DNA from: Clostridia bacterium
Lineage (GTDB): Bacteria > Bacillota > Clostridia > Christensenellales > Aristaeellaceae
NCBI GenBank assembly: GCA_900754755.1
Contig: CAAEEC010000011.1
Location: forward strand, 1-11,772
DNA length: 11,772 bases
Direction of reading: 5' to 3'
The notes beneath the pieces were generated by a model that ran no database searches, was not told the origin of the DNA, and worked only from the letters and a program-made list of their open reading frames with translations. Of this stretch, positions 1-6,135 are shown one piece after another. Numbering within the stretch: the first letter of the stretch is position 1; the number at the start of each line of letters is the position of its first letter. Position numbers and translations under genes: made by a program.

Positions 1-60
1 TGCGCCAGCGCGAACGAACGCGCGCCGCCCGGGCGGCGCGCGTTCGTTCGCGCTGGCGCA
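1..60. repeat. Perfect 60-bp palindrome at the window start
   Basis: Bases 1-30 are the exact reverse complement of bases 31-60, with no spacer and no mismatch, centred on CCCGGG. The right half reads in frame into the methyltransferase gene (GARSFALAQ then VPWCPRGY), so it looks like genuine gene sequence. The left half is best explained as a mirror copy of it. The repeat begins exactly at base 1, as expected for a fold-back artefact at the end of an assembled contig. A real hairpin inside a coding sequence is possible but unlikely. Confidence 0.9.
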
Positions 61-1198
61 GGTGCCCTGGTGCCCGCGCGGCTATTTTGTTTCTACGGAC
101 GCGCGGCCCGGCGCGAGTTTGGCGCACTTCGCGGGCGCGTTTTACCTCCAGGAACCCAGCGCCATGGTTCCCGCTGAGGTGCTTTGCGCGCAGCCGGGCG
201 AGCGGGTGCTGGATTTGTGCGCCGCGCCGGGGGGTAAGGCCACGCGGCTGGCCGAATGCGCAGGCGCGCTGGTGGCCAACGAAATCGAACCCCGGCGCGC
301 GAAAGTGCTGCTGTCAAACCTGGAGCGCATGGGCGCGTGGAACGCCGCCGTCACCAACGAAACGCCCGCGCGCCTGGCCCAGGCGTTGCCGGAAGCGTTC
401 GATGCGGTGCTCGTGGACGCGCCGTGCTCGGGCGAGGGCATGTTCCGTCGCGATCCTGGCGCCATCGCCGAATGGACGGAGGCCAGCAACCTGGGCTGCC
501 AGAAGCGCCAGCGGGAAATCCTCGCCTGCGCCGCGCGCCTGGTGCGGCCCGGCGGGCGGCTGGTGTATTCCACTTGCACCTTTAGCCCTCTGGAAAATGA
601 GGACAACGTGGAGTGGTTCCTGCGCGAATTCGCGGAATTTTCCGCGAGGGATTTTTCCCTGCCCGCGCTGGGGCGTTCGCAAAACGGCTGCCTGCGCGTA
701 TATCCGCACAGGGCGGCGGGCGAAGGGCATTTTGTGGCTTTGCTTGCGCGGGCGGGCGAAAGCCAGCCGCTGAGCAAGGGCTTGACTTCGCCGCCGGCTT
801 TGCCGGAAGCGGGCGCGGCGTTTTTTGCCGCTTTGCCGCCGGGCGAAGCGGTTTTGCAGGGCGAAACCACTTGTTTGCGCAGCGCGCTATTGCCGCCGCT
901 GGATGGTTTGCGCGTGTTGCGCGATGGCCTGCCCTTGTTCAGTTGCAAAAAGGGCGTGTTCCGCCCCGAACACGCGGCAGGCATGGCGCTGACCGCGCGG
1001 CAAGCCCTTGAGTTGGACGCGCAGCAGGCCAACGCGTATCTTGGCGGCGCGCCGCTCGCGTTGGGAAAGGATACGCCGCAGGGATGGGCGTTGGCGCGCT
1101 ATCAGGGCATGCCGTTGGGGTGGGGCAAGGGTTCGGAGGATACGTTTAAGAACCACCTGCCCAAGGGCCTGCGGCAGAACGCGCCCTTGCTGCCATGA
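2..1198 (+). CDS. rsmF: RsmF-type 16S rRNA (cytosine-C5) methyltransferase, 5'-truncated
   Basis: Predicted S-adenosylmethionine-dependent enzyme that makes 5-methylcytosine in 16S rRNA (NOL1/NOP2/Sun family), acting in the cytoplasm. Counting from the in-frame GTG at 62, the SAM-binding motif DLCAAPGGKATRLAE is at 51-65, motif IV DAPCSGEGMFRRDP at 119-132 carries the Cys that releases the product, and YSTCTFSPLENEDN at 169-182 carries the catalytic Cys of the TCTF motif. The C-terminal part (about 280-378), with GWALARYQGMPLGWGKG, matches the PUA-like tail of RsmF-type proteins. The N-terminal RNA-binding segment of the family is missing because the window begins inside the gene. The frame stays open to base 2, but codons before about 31 lie in the mirror half of the palindrome and should not be trusted. 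The GTG at 62 is internal (VPW motif) and is not a credible start. The gene converges on the permease gene with 5 bases between stop codons, and no terminator hairpin was seen between them. Confidence 0.9.
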   Translation, partial: APARTNARRPGGARSFALAQVPWCPRGYFVSTDARPGASLAHFAGAFYLQEPSAMVPAEVLCAQPGERVLDLCAAPGGKATRLAECAGALVANEIEPRRAKVLLSNLERMGAWNAAVTNETPARLAQALPEAFDAVLVDAPCSGEGMFRRDPGAIAEWTEASNLGCQKRQREILACAARLVRPGGRLVYSTCTFSPLENEDNVEWFLREFAEFSARDFSLPALGRSQNGCLRVYPHRAAGEGHFVALLARAGESQPLSKGLTSPPALPEAGAAFFAALPPGEAVLQGETTCLRSALLPPLDGLRVLRDGLPLFSCKKGVFRPEHAAGMALTARQALELDAQQANAYLGGAPLALGKDTPQGWALARYQGMPLGWGKGSEDTFKNHLPKGLRQNAPLLP

Positions 1199-1203
1199 TT
1201 GCG

Positions 1204-2781
1204 TTATGCGCGGATTCGAAACGTTTTGGGCGCGAAGCGGTATACCAGGATGCTCGCCACGACGCCATAAAGCACGCAAAAGGCGATCGTCATGGCGCCG
1301 AATACCAAAATTGGCATGCGCAGCCGCATGATGGCAAAGCAGACGAGGTACGTGCCCGACAAAATGAGGCGGTATGTGCCGCTCTTCAATTCCGTTCCCG
1401 CGTTGTAGGGCTGGAGCAGGTAGTAAATCGTCAGATAATGGATGGAGAAAAACAGGCTCATGCATAGGATGGAAACAATCAGCACGGCATAATTGAGCGG
1501 ATTGTCCGTCCCGCCGGTGGCGAAGAGAATCAGCGCCAGCCCAACGCCGATCACCAATGCCGGAACCGCGTTGATCTTCATGATTTCCCGCAGGCGGATC
1601 TGAAACAGGCGCAGGATAAAGCCAGGCTGCTTATAAAACGAGTAGGTCAGCAGGCTGTGGTCGCAATTCATAAAAAGCGCCTGGGTAAAATTCGTGCCAC
1701 GGTTGATGACATACAGAATAAACACGAAGTATGGCAGCCACGTCATCACGATTTCGTTGATGGCGGATTTTTCTTCCGGCAGCAGATAAATTCCCACCAG
1801 CACCGCGGCGACGAGGAACGCGCATACGCAAGAAATCTTTTTCGTGGAATCCCAGAGGATCTTTTTGTGCCTTTTGATGAACAACTCGTTGAGGTATTCG
1901 AATCCTTTGCGGTTGCTGGAAATCGAGGTATCCGCCGATATTTTCTTTTCGTTTGCCTGCTTGACGATCTGGACTGCCACCTGCGAATCCATCTGGTTGG
2001 TAAGGCCGGAGAGCAATTCCTTGTTGATGCCGCGATAATCGCGGAAGGTCAACACCTTCGCCAGGCCAACCGCTCCCAGGGGAATGCAGGCCAAAAATAC
2101 GGCCATGGATACCGAGGCTGGCACAACCACCCCGAGGGCCGGCAGGGCGTAAGCGATCAGCAAAAACAAGGCGACGCCGCCCCATACGTATTTCGACAGC
2201 TTGTTTTCGTTATAGCCAAAGCCCCGTTTTTCATAATCCCACAAAGAAGTGGCCGCCACAAACAGCTTCATGCCCACGATACAAAGCGGCAGGAGCAGGC
2301 AAAACCACAGGGGCAGACCCCTGTCCATGCCAAAGAGCAGGCCGAACGGCAAAAATCCGATTACCACCTTCAAAATCGCGTAGAGGTAATTGACCAGCGT
2401 ATACTCCCTGGCGTCCATGCGCATCAGGATCATCGCGTAGTACTTGTCCTTTGTCGGATTGAAAAGATTGGTGTTTACGAAGCAGCCAATCACCGTCAAA
2501 AACAGCAGGATGTGCAGGAGTACCGCGTTTTCCGGCAACTGCTGATAAAGGATGCCGATGCCGCAAACCATCGTGACAAAGTAAAGGAACTTGCCGATGA
2601 AGGCGGAGGCGATTTCCCACAGGGCGGACAGCGCATTCGCGAAGATTTTCAGGCCCCTGACCCGATAGAGCGACGCCGGAAGCAAGCGCTTCAAAAGCGG
2701 GATTTGCTTTAGGGAAAATAGAATGCCATTTACGCGATACGTATTTTTTAGGGCAAACGAGATCCGCAGCGTTTTACGCAT
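1204..2781 (-). CDS. ABC exporter permease subunit, about 12 membrane helices
   Basis: A 525-residue integral membrane protein, inferred to be the transport channel for the ATPase encoded just upstream. Hydrophobic segments lie near residues 57-80, 87-105, 131-151, 156-178, 197-216, 219-243, 315-335, 347-360, 404-422, 429-456, 473-487 and 490-514. A hydrophilic, Lys-rich stretch at 245-314 splits two halves and is probably a cytoplasmic loop. The start is the ATG at 2781, read as MRKTLRISFALKN, because GGGAGGA lies just before it; the longer frame beginning at 2805 has no such support. The start lies inside the 3' end of the ATPase gene (8-base overlap), so translation is probably coupled. 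No motif identifies the substrate; peptides, antibiotics or lipids are all open. The GC content is visibly lower than in the methyltransferase gene next door. Confidence 0.82.
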   Translation of the reverse strand: MRKTLRISFALKNTYRVNGILFSLKQIPLLKRLLPASLYRVRGLKIFANALSALWEIASAFIGKFLYFVTMVCGIGILYQQLPENAVLLHILLFLTVIGCFVNTNLFNPTKDKYYAMILMRMDAREYTLVNYLYAILKVVIGFLPFGLLFGMDRGLPLWFCLLLPLCIVGMKLFVAATSLWDYEKRGFGYNENKLSKYVWGGVALFLLIAYALPALGVVVPASVSMAVFLACIPLGAVGLAKVLTFRDYRGINKELLSGLTNQMDSQVAVQIVKQANEKKISADTSISSNRKGFEYLNELFIKRHKKILWDSTKKISCVCAFLVAAVLVGIYLLPEEKSAINEIVMTWLPYFVFILYVINRGTNFTQALFMNCDHSLLTYSFYKQPGFILRLFQIRLREIMKINAVPALVIGVGLALILFATGGTDNPLNYAVLIVSILCMSLFFSIHYLTIYYLLQPYNAGTELKSGTYRLILSGTYLVCFAIMRLRMPILVFGAMTIAFCVLYGVVASILVYRFAPKTFRIRA

Positions 2782-3484
2782 TTTCTTCCTCCCGCAGGGC
2801 CGCAAGAATCTTCTCCTTGAATTCCCCGCTGTCCAGGTTTGTTTTTTCCACGACTTCCAGTTCTCCGTGGTTGAGCAGCACGATTTCGTCGCACAGGTCG
2901 AGCGCCAAGTCCATGATGTGCGTGGAAAAAATGGTAACGCGGCCCTGTTTCAGCGAGCGCAACAACTGCTTCATTTCCTCCGCCACCACCACATCCAGCG
3001 AGGTCAGCGGCTCATCCAGCAACAAAACATTCGGCTGGGCGATGATGTTGATGAGCATCTGCATCTTGTTTTTCATGCCGTGAGAATAGTCCTTCAGCAG
3101 CTTGTCCCTGTCCTCGGGCGCAATGCTCATGGAATCAAAATATTCATCGATGCTGCGCGGATTTTTGAGGGACTTCTCATTGATGTCCATAAAGAACTTT
3201 AGAAACTCCCTGCCCGTCAAAAATTCCGGCACGGTAGGGGTGGAAAGCACGTATCCAATGTCCTCCGCGACGACCGCGCGGCGGGCGCCATTGCTTTCTT
3301 CTATATAGAAATTCCCGCCATCCGTCTTGAGATCGCGATTCAGGCAATTGAAAAGCGTCGTTTTCCCCGCGCCGTTTCTGCCGAGCAAACCATAGATTTT
3401 GCCCGCTTCAAAAGTAAAAGTGATGTCCTTCAAAACCTGCTTTTTCTCAAAGCTCTTGGCCAAATGCTCGATGACAAATTTCAT
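2774..3484 (-). CDS. ABC transporter ATP-binding protein
   Basis: A 236-residue nucleotide-binding subunit that should power the adjacent permease by ATP hydrolysis at the inner face of the membrane. Walker A is GRNGAGKT (35-42), the signature loop is the variant YSHGMKNK (133-140), Walker B is NVLLLDEP (152-159) with Asp157 and Glu158, the D-loop SLD follows at 162-164, and the switch His is His189 in FSTHIMD. The usual Q-loop Gln is not seen: the expected place reads DIGYVLSTPTVPEF (75-88). The start at 3484 (MKFVIEHLAKSF) is fixed by GGAGG six bases upstream; the in-frame extension to 4060 runs through the two upstream genes and is not real. It starts 11 bases after the stop of the small membrane protein gene and overlaps the permease gene by 8 bases. 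Single-domain exporter ATPases of this size are common in Firmicutes; the substrate is unknown. Confidence 0.93.
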   Translation of the reverse strand: MKFVIEHLAKSFEKKQVLKDITFTFEAGKIYGLLGRNGAGKTTLFNCLNRDLKTDGGNFYIEESNGARRAVVAEDIGYVLSTPTVPEFLTGREFLKFFMDINEKSLKNPRSIDEYFDSMSIAPEDRDKLLKDYSHGMKNKMQMLINIIAQPNVLLLDEPLTSLDVVVAEEMKQLLRSLKQGRVTIFSTHIMDLALDLCDEIVLLNHGELEVVEKTNLDSGEFKEKILAALREEENA

Positions 3485-3495
3485 GCAAACCTCCG

Positions 3496-3915
3496 CTACA
3501 TCCTTTTTTGATAATATGCGATAAGGGCAAAGTCCAATATCGTTTTGAGCAAGAACACGCCCACGAGGAGCAGGGTGAGCCAAAACGGCGCGTCCAAAAA
3601 GATGCCAAACCAAGCGCCCGCGATCAAAAGCCAGTGCAGAATCTCGCCGGAGATGGCCTGCGCCTTGCTGCGGATCAGTTGGTTGCGCTCGTCCTTTTCC
3701 TCGATTTCGCTCTGTTTCATGAGATCGGGATGCTTTTCGCCCCACAGGGCCACGCATCCTTTTCCCATGCCATAGCCAAATAGCCCGGCGCCTACGCCCA
3801 CCATTGCGCCGCTTTGCACATTGCTCAAAAAGCCTTGCAAAAGAAACTTTGCGGCAAGCGCAAGCGCGATGCCCACAACGCCAATCGCAAGATATGCCGC
3901 TGTTTTCTTTTTCAC
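3496..3915 (-). CDS. Small four-helix membrane protein of the exporter operon
   Basis: A 139-residue membrane protein of unknown function. Hydrophobic segments lie at about 7-29, 35-53, 91-108 and 110-134. Between helices 2 and 3 a charged cytoplasmic-type loop contains EIEEKDERNQLIRSKA (70-85), a motif style seen in small Firmicute membrane proteins that follow XRE regulators (DUF2178 or DUF6442-like; family not verified). The start is a GTG at 3915, supported by GAGGAGG about 7 bases upstream. Its GTGA overlaps the TGA of the regulator gene by 4 bases, so its translation is probably coupled to that gene. Position between regulator and ATPase suggests an accessory or signal-sensing role for the exporter, but that is inference. 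Confidence 0.8.
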   Translation of the reverse strand: MKKKTAAYLAIGVVGIALALAAKFLLQGFLSNVQSGAMVGVGAGLFGYGMGKGCVALWGEKHPDLMKQSEIEEKDERNQLIRSKAQAISGEILHWLLIAGAWFGIFLDAPFWLTLLLVGVFLLKTILDFALIAYYQKRM

Positions 3916-4115
3916 CGCTTTTCCTCCTCGTAGATAAAAATGTCCTCAATGCGCATGTCAAAATACCGCGCGAGCTTAAACGCCAGGACGATTGAGGGAT
4001 TGTATCGCCCGTTTTCCAGCGAGCCAATGGTTTGCCGGGATACTTCCAGCGCGGCGGCAAGCTCTTCTTGTTTGATGCCCCGTTCTTTCCGGATTTCTTC
4101 CAAACGGTTTTTCAT
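3912..4115 (-). CDS. XRE/Cro-CI family transcriptional regulator
   Basis: A 67-residue DNA-binding protein with a single helix-turn-helix (about 14-35: IKQEELAAALEVSRQTIGSLE) followed by GRYNPSIVLAFKLARYFDMRIEDIF, typical of the short HTH_3 regulators of Firmicutes. It is first in the exporter operon and probably represses it. The start at 4115 (MKNRLEEIRK) is chosen because AGAAGG lies six bases before it. The alternative ATG at 4151 sits only 7 bases below the -10 box, would be leaderless, and would put the operator palindrome in the coding sequence. The stop overlaps the next gene's GTG by 4 bases. The inverted repeat at the transcription start and a second copy at the -35 box are the likely binding sites of this protein. 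Confidence 0.92.
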   Translation of the reverse strand: MKNRLEEIRKERGIKQEELAAALEVSRQTIGSLENGRYNPSIVLAFKLARYFDMRIEDIFIYEEEKR

Positions 4116-4129
4116 GGCGCGCCTTCTTT

Positions 4130-4153
4130 CTATGGAAAGCTTACTTTCCATAG
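4130..4153 (-). promoter_or_regulatory. Operator palindrome at the transcription start
   Basis: Perfect inverted repeat with arms CTATGGAAAG and CTTTCCATAG (10 bases each) around a 4-base spacer. It spans the predicted transcription start and the first 20 or so transcribed bases of the regulator operon. Bound repressor here would block RNA polymerase. It is most likely the site of the XRE protein encoded next; the binding itself is inferred. Confidence 0.75.
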
Positions 4154-4157
4154 AGGT

Positions 4158-4185
4158 ATTATAATAGGAAATTGCGGAATGTCAA
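4158..4185 (-). promoter_or_regulatory. Sigma-70 promoter of the regulator/ABC operon
   Basis: On the minus strand TTGACA (4180-4185) and TATAAT (4158-4163) are both perfect consensus hexamers separated by 16 bases. Transcription should start near 4150-4152, about 35 bases before the regulator ATG at 4115. Operator-like repeats lie at both ends of this promoter. Confidence 0.88.
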
Positions 4186-4198
4186 GTAAACTTTCCAT
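4183..4198 (-). promoter_or_regulatory. Second, partial operator overlapping the -35 box
   Basis: The minus strand reads ATGGAAAGTTTACTTG here. It shares ATGGAAAGT with the palindrome at 4130-4153 and contains the inner dyad AAGT-TT-ACTT, while the outer arm is lost. It overlaps the start of the -35 hexamer. Two spaced sites suggest cooperative or graded autorepression. Confidence 0.55.
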
Positions 4199-4346
4199 TC
4201 AAAAATGCCGGGGGTTTCCGACCATGTTGCGCTTCGTGTTCTGTACTGTCCTTTCGGATATTCCAGCTTCGGCTTCGGCCTTTACGCGGCGTTTGCCGGG
4301 TCTATCTGTTCTTGGCTGCAATTTGTTGATACCTCGCTTTCTGTGG

Positions 4347-4375
4347 TTGAATTGCGCATAGTTTTTGGGTATAAT
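4347..4375 (+). promoter_or_regulatory. Candidate sigma-70 promoter facing right
   Basis: TTGAAT (4347-4352) and a perfect TATAAT (4370-4375) are 17 bases apart, matching the sigma-70 pattern in 11 of 12 positions. Transcription would begin near 4382 and run through the short ORF at 4490 to the hairpin at 4564-4594. No known gene lies downstream on this strand before the window turns to minus-strand genes, so the product, if any, is a short RNA or a micropeptide. Confidence 0.55.
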
Positions 4376-4489
4376 GAAGTCGGTAAATTTGCGGGGTATT
4401 TCATTGAGCACGGGAACTACAATGTCTTCGAGATCCATGCGACTCTGTTCGCCTTTGACCAGAGCTTGCTCGGTGCGTAAGGAGAAATT

Positions 4490-4543
4490 ATGTGGCTAAA
4501 GCTTGATTTAAGTGGCACTCCACTGCGCAGAGCCATTCTGTGA
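4490..4543 (+). CDS. Possible 17-residue peptide ORF (MWLKLDLSGTPLRRAIL)
   Basis: A short ORF whose ATG is preceded by TAAGGAGAAATT, a near-ideal ribosome binding site at good spacing. It lies about 110 bases downstream of a good promoter and 20 bases upstream of a strong GC hairpin. The peptide has no recognisable family, no clear membrane helix and a short basic patch (RR). It may be a leader peptide, a micropeptide, the remaining 5' end of a decayed gene, or chance. The case rests only on the signals around it. Confidence 0.25.
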   Translation: MWLKLDLSGTPLRRAIL

Positions 4544-4563
4544 ACCGCGCCGCCAAAAGCAAA

Positions 4564-4594
4564 AGGCCCGGCCGCTTTGTTGCGCGCCGGGCCT
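4564..4594 (-). terminator. Rho-independent terminator of the URO-D family gene
   Basis: Arms AGGCCCGGC and GCCGGGCCT pair perfectly over 9 bases around a 13-base loop. On the minus strand the stem is followed by TTTGCTTTTGG, and it lies about 48 bases after the stop of the gene at 4643. On the plus strand the tail (CTTGTCC) is T-poor, so it would stop rightward transcription less well. Confidence 0.85.
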
Positions 4595-4642
4595 CTTGTC
4601 CATAAAGTATAGCTCTATCAATGCTTTGCAGCCATGCCAGCC

Positions 4643-5683
4643 TTATTGGTATTTGCCATAGGTCTTGGCGATATCGATCATGCGCTGCGCGCGTTCCAGA
4701 GGCGCGTTGGCCGGATATTCGCAACCCGTGGCCAGGATGAACCCGCCGCCCGCGGCCATGGCGTCGATCTGGTCGCGGCACTGCTGATCCCATTCCTCGT
4801 CCGTGCCGATGAGGGCGTTGGCCGGGGTAACGGAGCCAATCAGCGTTACCTTATCGCCGTATTTCGCCTTGGTTTCCGCAAAGTCCGCGCAATCGTCCGC
4901 TGGATAGAGGAAGGAAATCGCCACGGGGTTCATGGCCTCGATCTGCGCGTCGAAATAAATGCGCTGGCCGCAATTGTGTACCATCACCGCCACGCCCTTT
5001 TCGTGCGCCACCGCGGCCAGTTCTTTCGCGGCCTGACCCTCGGTTTCCTTCCACATGGCCTTGCTCATGATGGAGCCGGAGGCAAAGAGCGTATCGAACA
5101 TCACGGCGTCCACGCCGGTGTCGCAAATGGCGTCCACGTATTCCTTGAGCGTCTCATTCACTTCGTGTACGGCGGCGCGCACCGCGTCGGGATCGTCGTA
5201 TAGATCCATATACAGATTCTGCTGCCCGCGCAGCATGGAGAGCACGCCCAGCGGCCCGAACACAAACGCCACCACGGGCTTTTTCCCCTTCAGCTCCTTC
5301 ACCAGGCGCTTGAGCACGTCGATGTGCATCATCATGCGCTGAGAGGTGCGGAAATCCACTTTTTTGATCTTGCCATATTCCTCGATATCTCCCACCGCGC
5401 ACTGGGAATAATCCGGATGCGCGGCTTCGTTTTCCGGGAAAATCAATTTCTGGCCCCAGGCGTCGCATTCGATGGAAAGGTCGATCAGCGTCACCACGCA
5501 ATCGATATCAAAATCCTGCACGCTGCGCAAAAAGCCTTCCGCGCAGGTTTGCGCATCCTGCGACCACTGCGCGTAAGAAGCGCCCGTGCGCTTGCGCATC
5601 ACGCCGCAGAGAATGGGATAGACCGGTACGCGGTCGGGCTCCTTGTGCTGGAGCGCGGCCATCACGCGTTCGTAAGAATTCAT
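4643..5683 (-). CDS. Uroporphyrinogen decarboxylase-fold methyltransferase, MtaA/CmuA type
   Basis: A 346-residue protein of the URO-D fold, which includes haem-synthesis HemE and the zinc-dependent methyltransferases MtaA, MtbA and CmuA. The opening MNSYERVMAALQHKEPDRVP is the usual start of the methyltransferase branch. His236 and Cys238 in MVHNCGQ, with Cys321 in ATGCEYPANAP, match the His-X-Cys...Cys zinc site that activates a thiol acceptor. The HemE N-terminal arginine motif is absent, so decarboxylation of uroporphyrinogen is unlikely. Transfer of a methyl group between a corrinoid protein and a thiol or similar acceptor is the family role; the acceptor here is unknown. The start at 5683 has GGAAGGAG upstream; the longer frame to 5836 runs through the promoter. 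The gene stands alone between its own -10 box and terminator, with no corrinoid protein or partner methyltransferase in the window. Confidence 0.85.
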   Translation of the reverse strand: MNSYERVMAALQHKEPDRVPVYPILCGVMRKRTGASYAQWSQDAQTCAEGFLRSVQDFDIDCVVTLIDLSIECDAWGQKLIFPENEAAHPDYSQCAVGDIEEYGKIKKVDFRTSQRMMMHIDVLKRLVKELKGKKPVVAFVFGPLGVLSMLRGQQNLYMDLYDDPDAVRAAVHEVNETLKEYVDAICDTGVDAVMFDTLFASGSIMSKAMWKETEGQAAKELAAVAHEKGVAVMVHNCGQRIYFDAQIEAMNPVAISFLYPADDCADFAETKAKYGDKVTLIGSVTPANALIGTDEEWDQQCRDQIDAMAAGGGFILATGCEYPANAPLERAQRMIDIAKTYGKYQ

Positions 5684-5729
5684 GGATTTGCTCTCCTTCC
5701 AACCGTTCGGCCAGCTTGTTTGTGCCCCC

Positions 5730-5735
5730 ATTATA
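5730..5735 (-). promoter_or_regulatory. -10 element of the URO-D family gene
   Basis: A perfect TATAAT on the minus strand, about 47 bases before the ATG at 5683, giving a 5' leader of roughly 40 bases. No recognisable -35 hexamer is present: the expected place is a run of alternating G and C. The promoter may depend on an activator or be weak. Confidence 0.55.
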
Positions 5736-5795
5736 CAGCGCCCGCCGCGCGCGCGTATTGTAGGTTCCTGCAATTTTTGGTACGAAGCTGCCTTT

Positions 5796-5845
5796 TTCAA
5801 AAACGGCAAGAAAGCGCCGGGACGGCGTTTGTCCATCCCAGCGCT
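5796..5845 (-). terminator. Terminator of the sulfatase operon
   Basis: On the minus strand AGCGCTGGGATGG (5833-5845) pairs with CCGTCCCGGCGCT (5813-5825) around a 7-base loop. All 13 positions pair if two G-U pairs are allowed, and a T-rich tail with TTTTT follows. It lies about 33 bases after the stop of the 73-residue membrane protein gene and closes the three-gene operon. Confidence 0.75.
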
Positions 5846-5878
5846 TCCGTGGAAATATACAGAGAAACTACCCAGCGC

Positions 5879-6100
5879 CTATCTTGGCATTGTTTTGCGA
5901 GCGGAGAAATTGCGCCTGCTTTGCAGCCAGCATTTTCGCGCGCCCACGGCAAAGCTAATGGCTGCCGCGGCGAACAGCGGTACAGCGGCTACCGGCGCGC
6001 GGCCTTCCCACAAAGAGGCAACGGCTGCGGCGCACCACAGCGCGCCCACCAAAAACCAATAGCGGGGAGCGCCTACAAACCATTTGTCCATTTTGCGCAT
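5879..6100 (-). CDS. Small two-helix membrane protein, unknown function
   Basis: A 73-residue protein with two hydrophobic segments (about 14-31 and 35-53) joined by a short WEGRAP turn, then a basic tail (RKCWLQSRRNFSARK). Charge distribution puts both ends in the cytoplasm. The start at 6100 (MRKMDKWF) has AGGAGG six bases upstream; the frame extended to 6139 runs into the sulfatase gene. It follows the sulfatase stop by 35 bases and is last before the terminator at 5796-5845, so it is the third gene of that operon. I do not recognise a family. It could be an accessory or anchoring subunit, but nothing in the sequence tells which. Confidence 0.7.
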   Translation of the reverse strand: MRKMDKWFVGAPRYWFLVGALWCAAAVASLWEGRAPVAAVPLFAAAAISFAVGARKCWLQSRRNFSARKTMPR

Positions 6101-6135
6101 GGTGAACCTCCTGAGAAACGACGCTAGCGCAACGC

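Larger units (their letters stand above)
4186..4563. other. Gene-poor intergenic stretch with no confident gene
   Basis: No convincing long gene was found between the regulator promoter and the terminator at 4564. Two open frames exist (4205-4480 on + and 4199-4438 on -), but neither has a ribosome binding site or a recognisable family. GC is lower than in the genes to the right. The stretch holds a good + strand promoter (4347-4375) and a very short ORF with a strong ribosome binding site (4490-4543). It could be a decayed gene, a small-RNA locus or plain spacer. Confidence 0.5.

Noticed and set aside
1657..2712. 351-codon plus-strand frame opposite the permease gene
   Set aside because: A shadow frame rich in His, Gln and Arg with no recognisable domain; the minus strand encodes a coherent multi-helix membrane protein with a ribosome binding site.
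3485..4060. Long N-terminal extension of the ABC ATPase frame
   Set aside because: It crosses the small membrane protein gene and part of the regulator gene, which are well supported in other frames. The ATG at 3484 has GGAGG at ideal spacing and begins the normal ATPase fold.
4199..4438. 79-codon minus-strand open frame running towards the regulator promoter
   Set aside because: No ribosome binding site before its ATG, no family recognised, and its end reaches the operator half-site at the regulator promoter.
4205..4480. 91-codon plus-strand open frame in the gene-poor gap
   Set aside because: No ribosome binding site, no recognisable family, and a strong promoter (4347-4375) lies inside it. 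It may be a decayed gene but cannot be supported.
4374..4499. 41-codon plus-strand ORF beginning in the TATAAT box
   Set aside because: Its ATG overlaps the -10 element, so it would not be inside the transcript, and it has no ribosome binding site.
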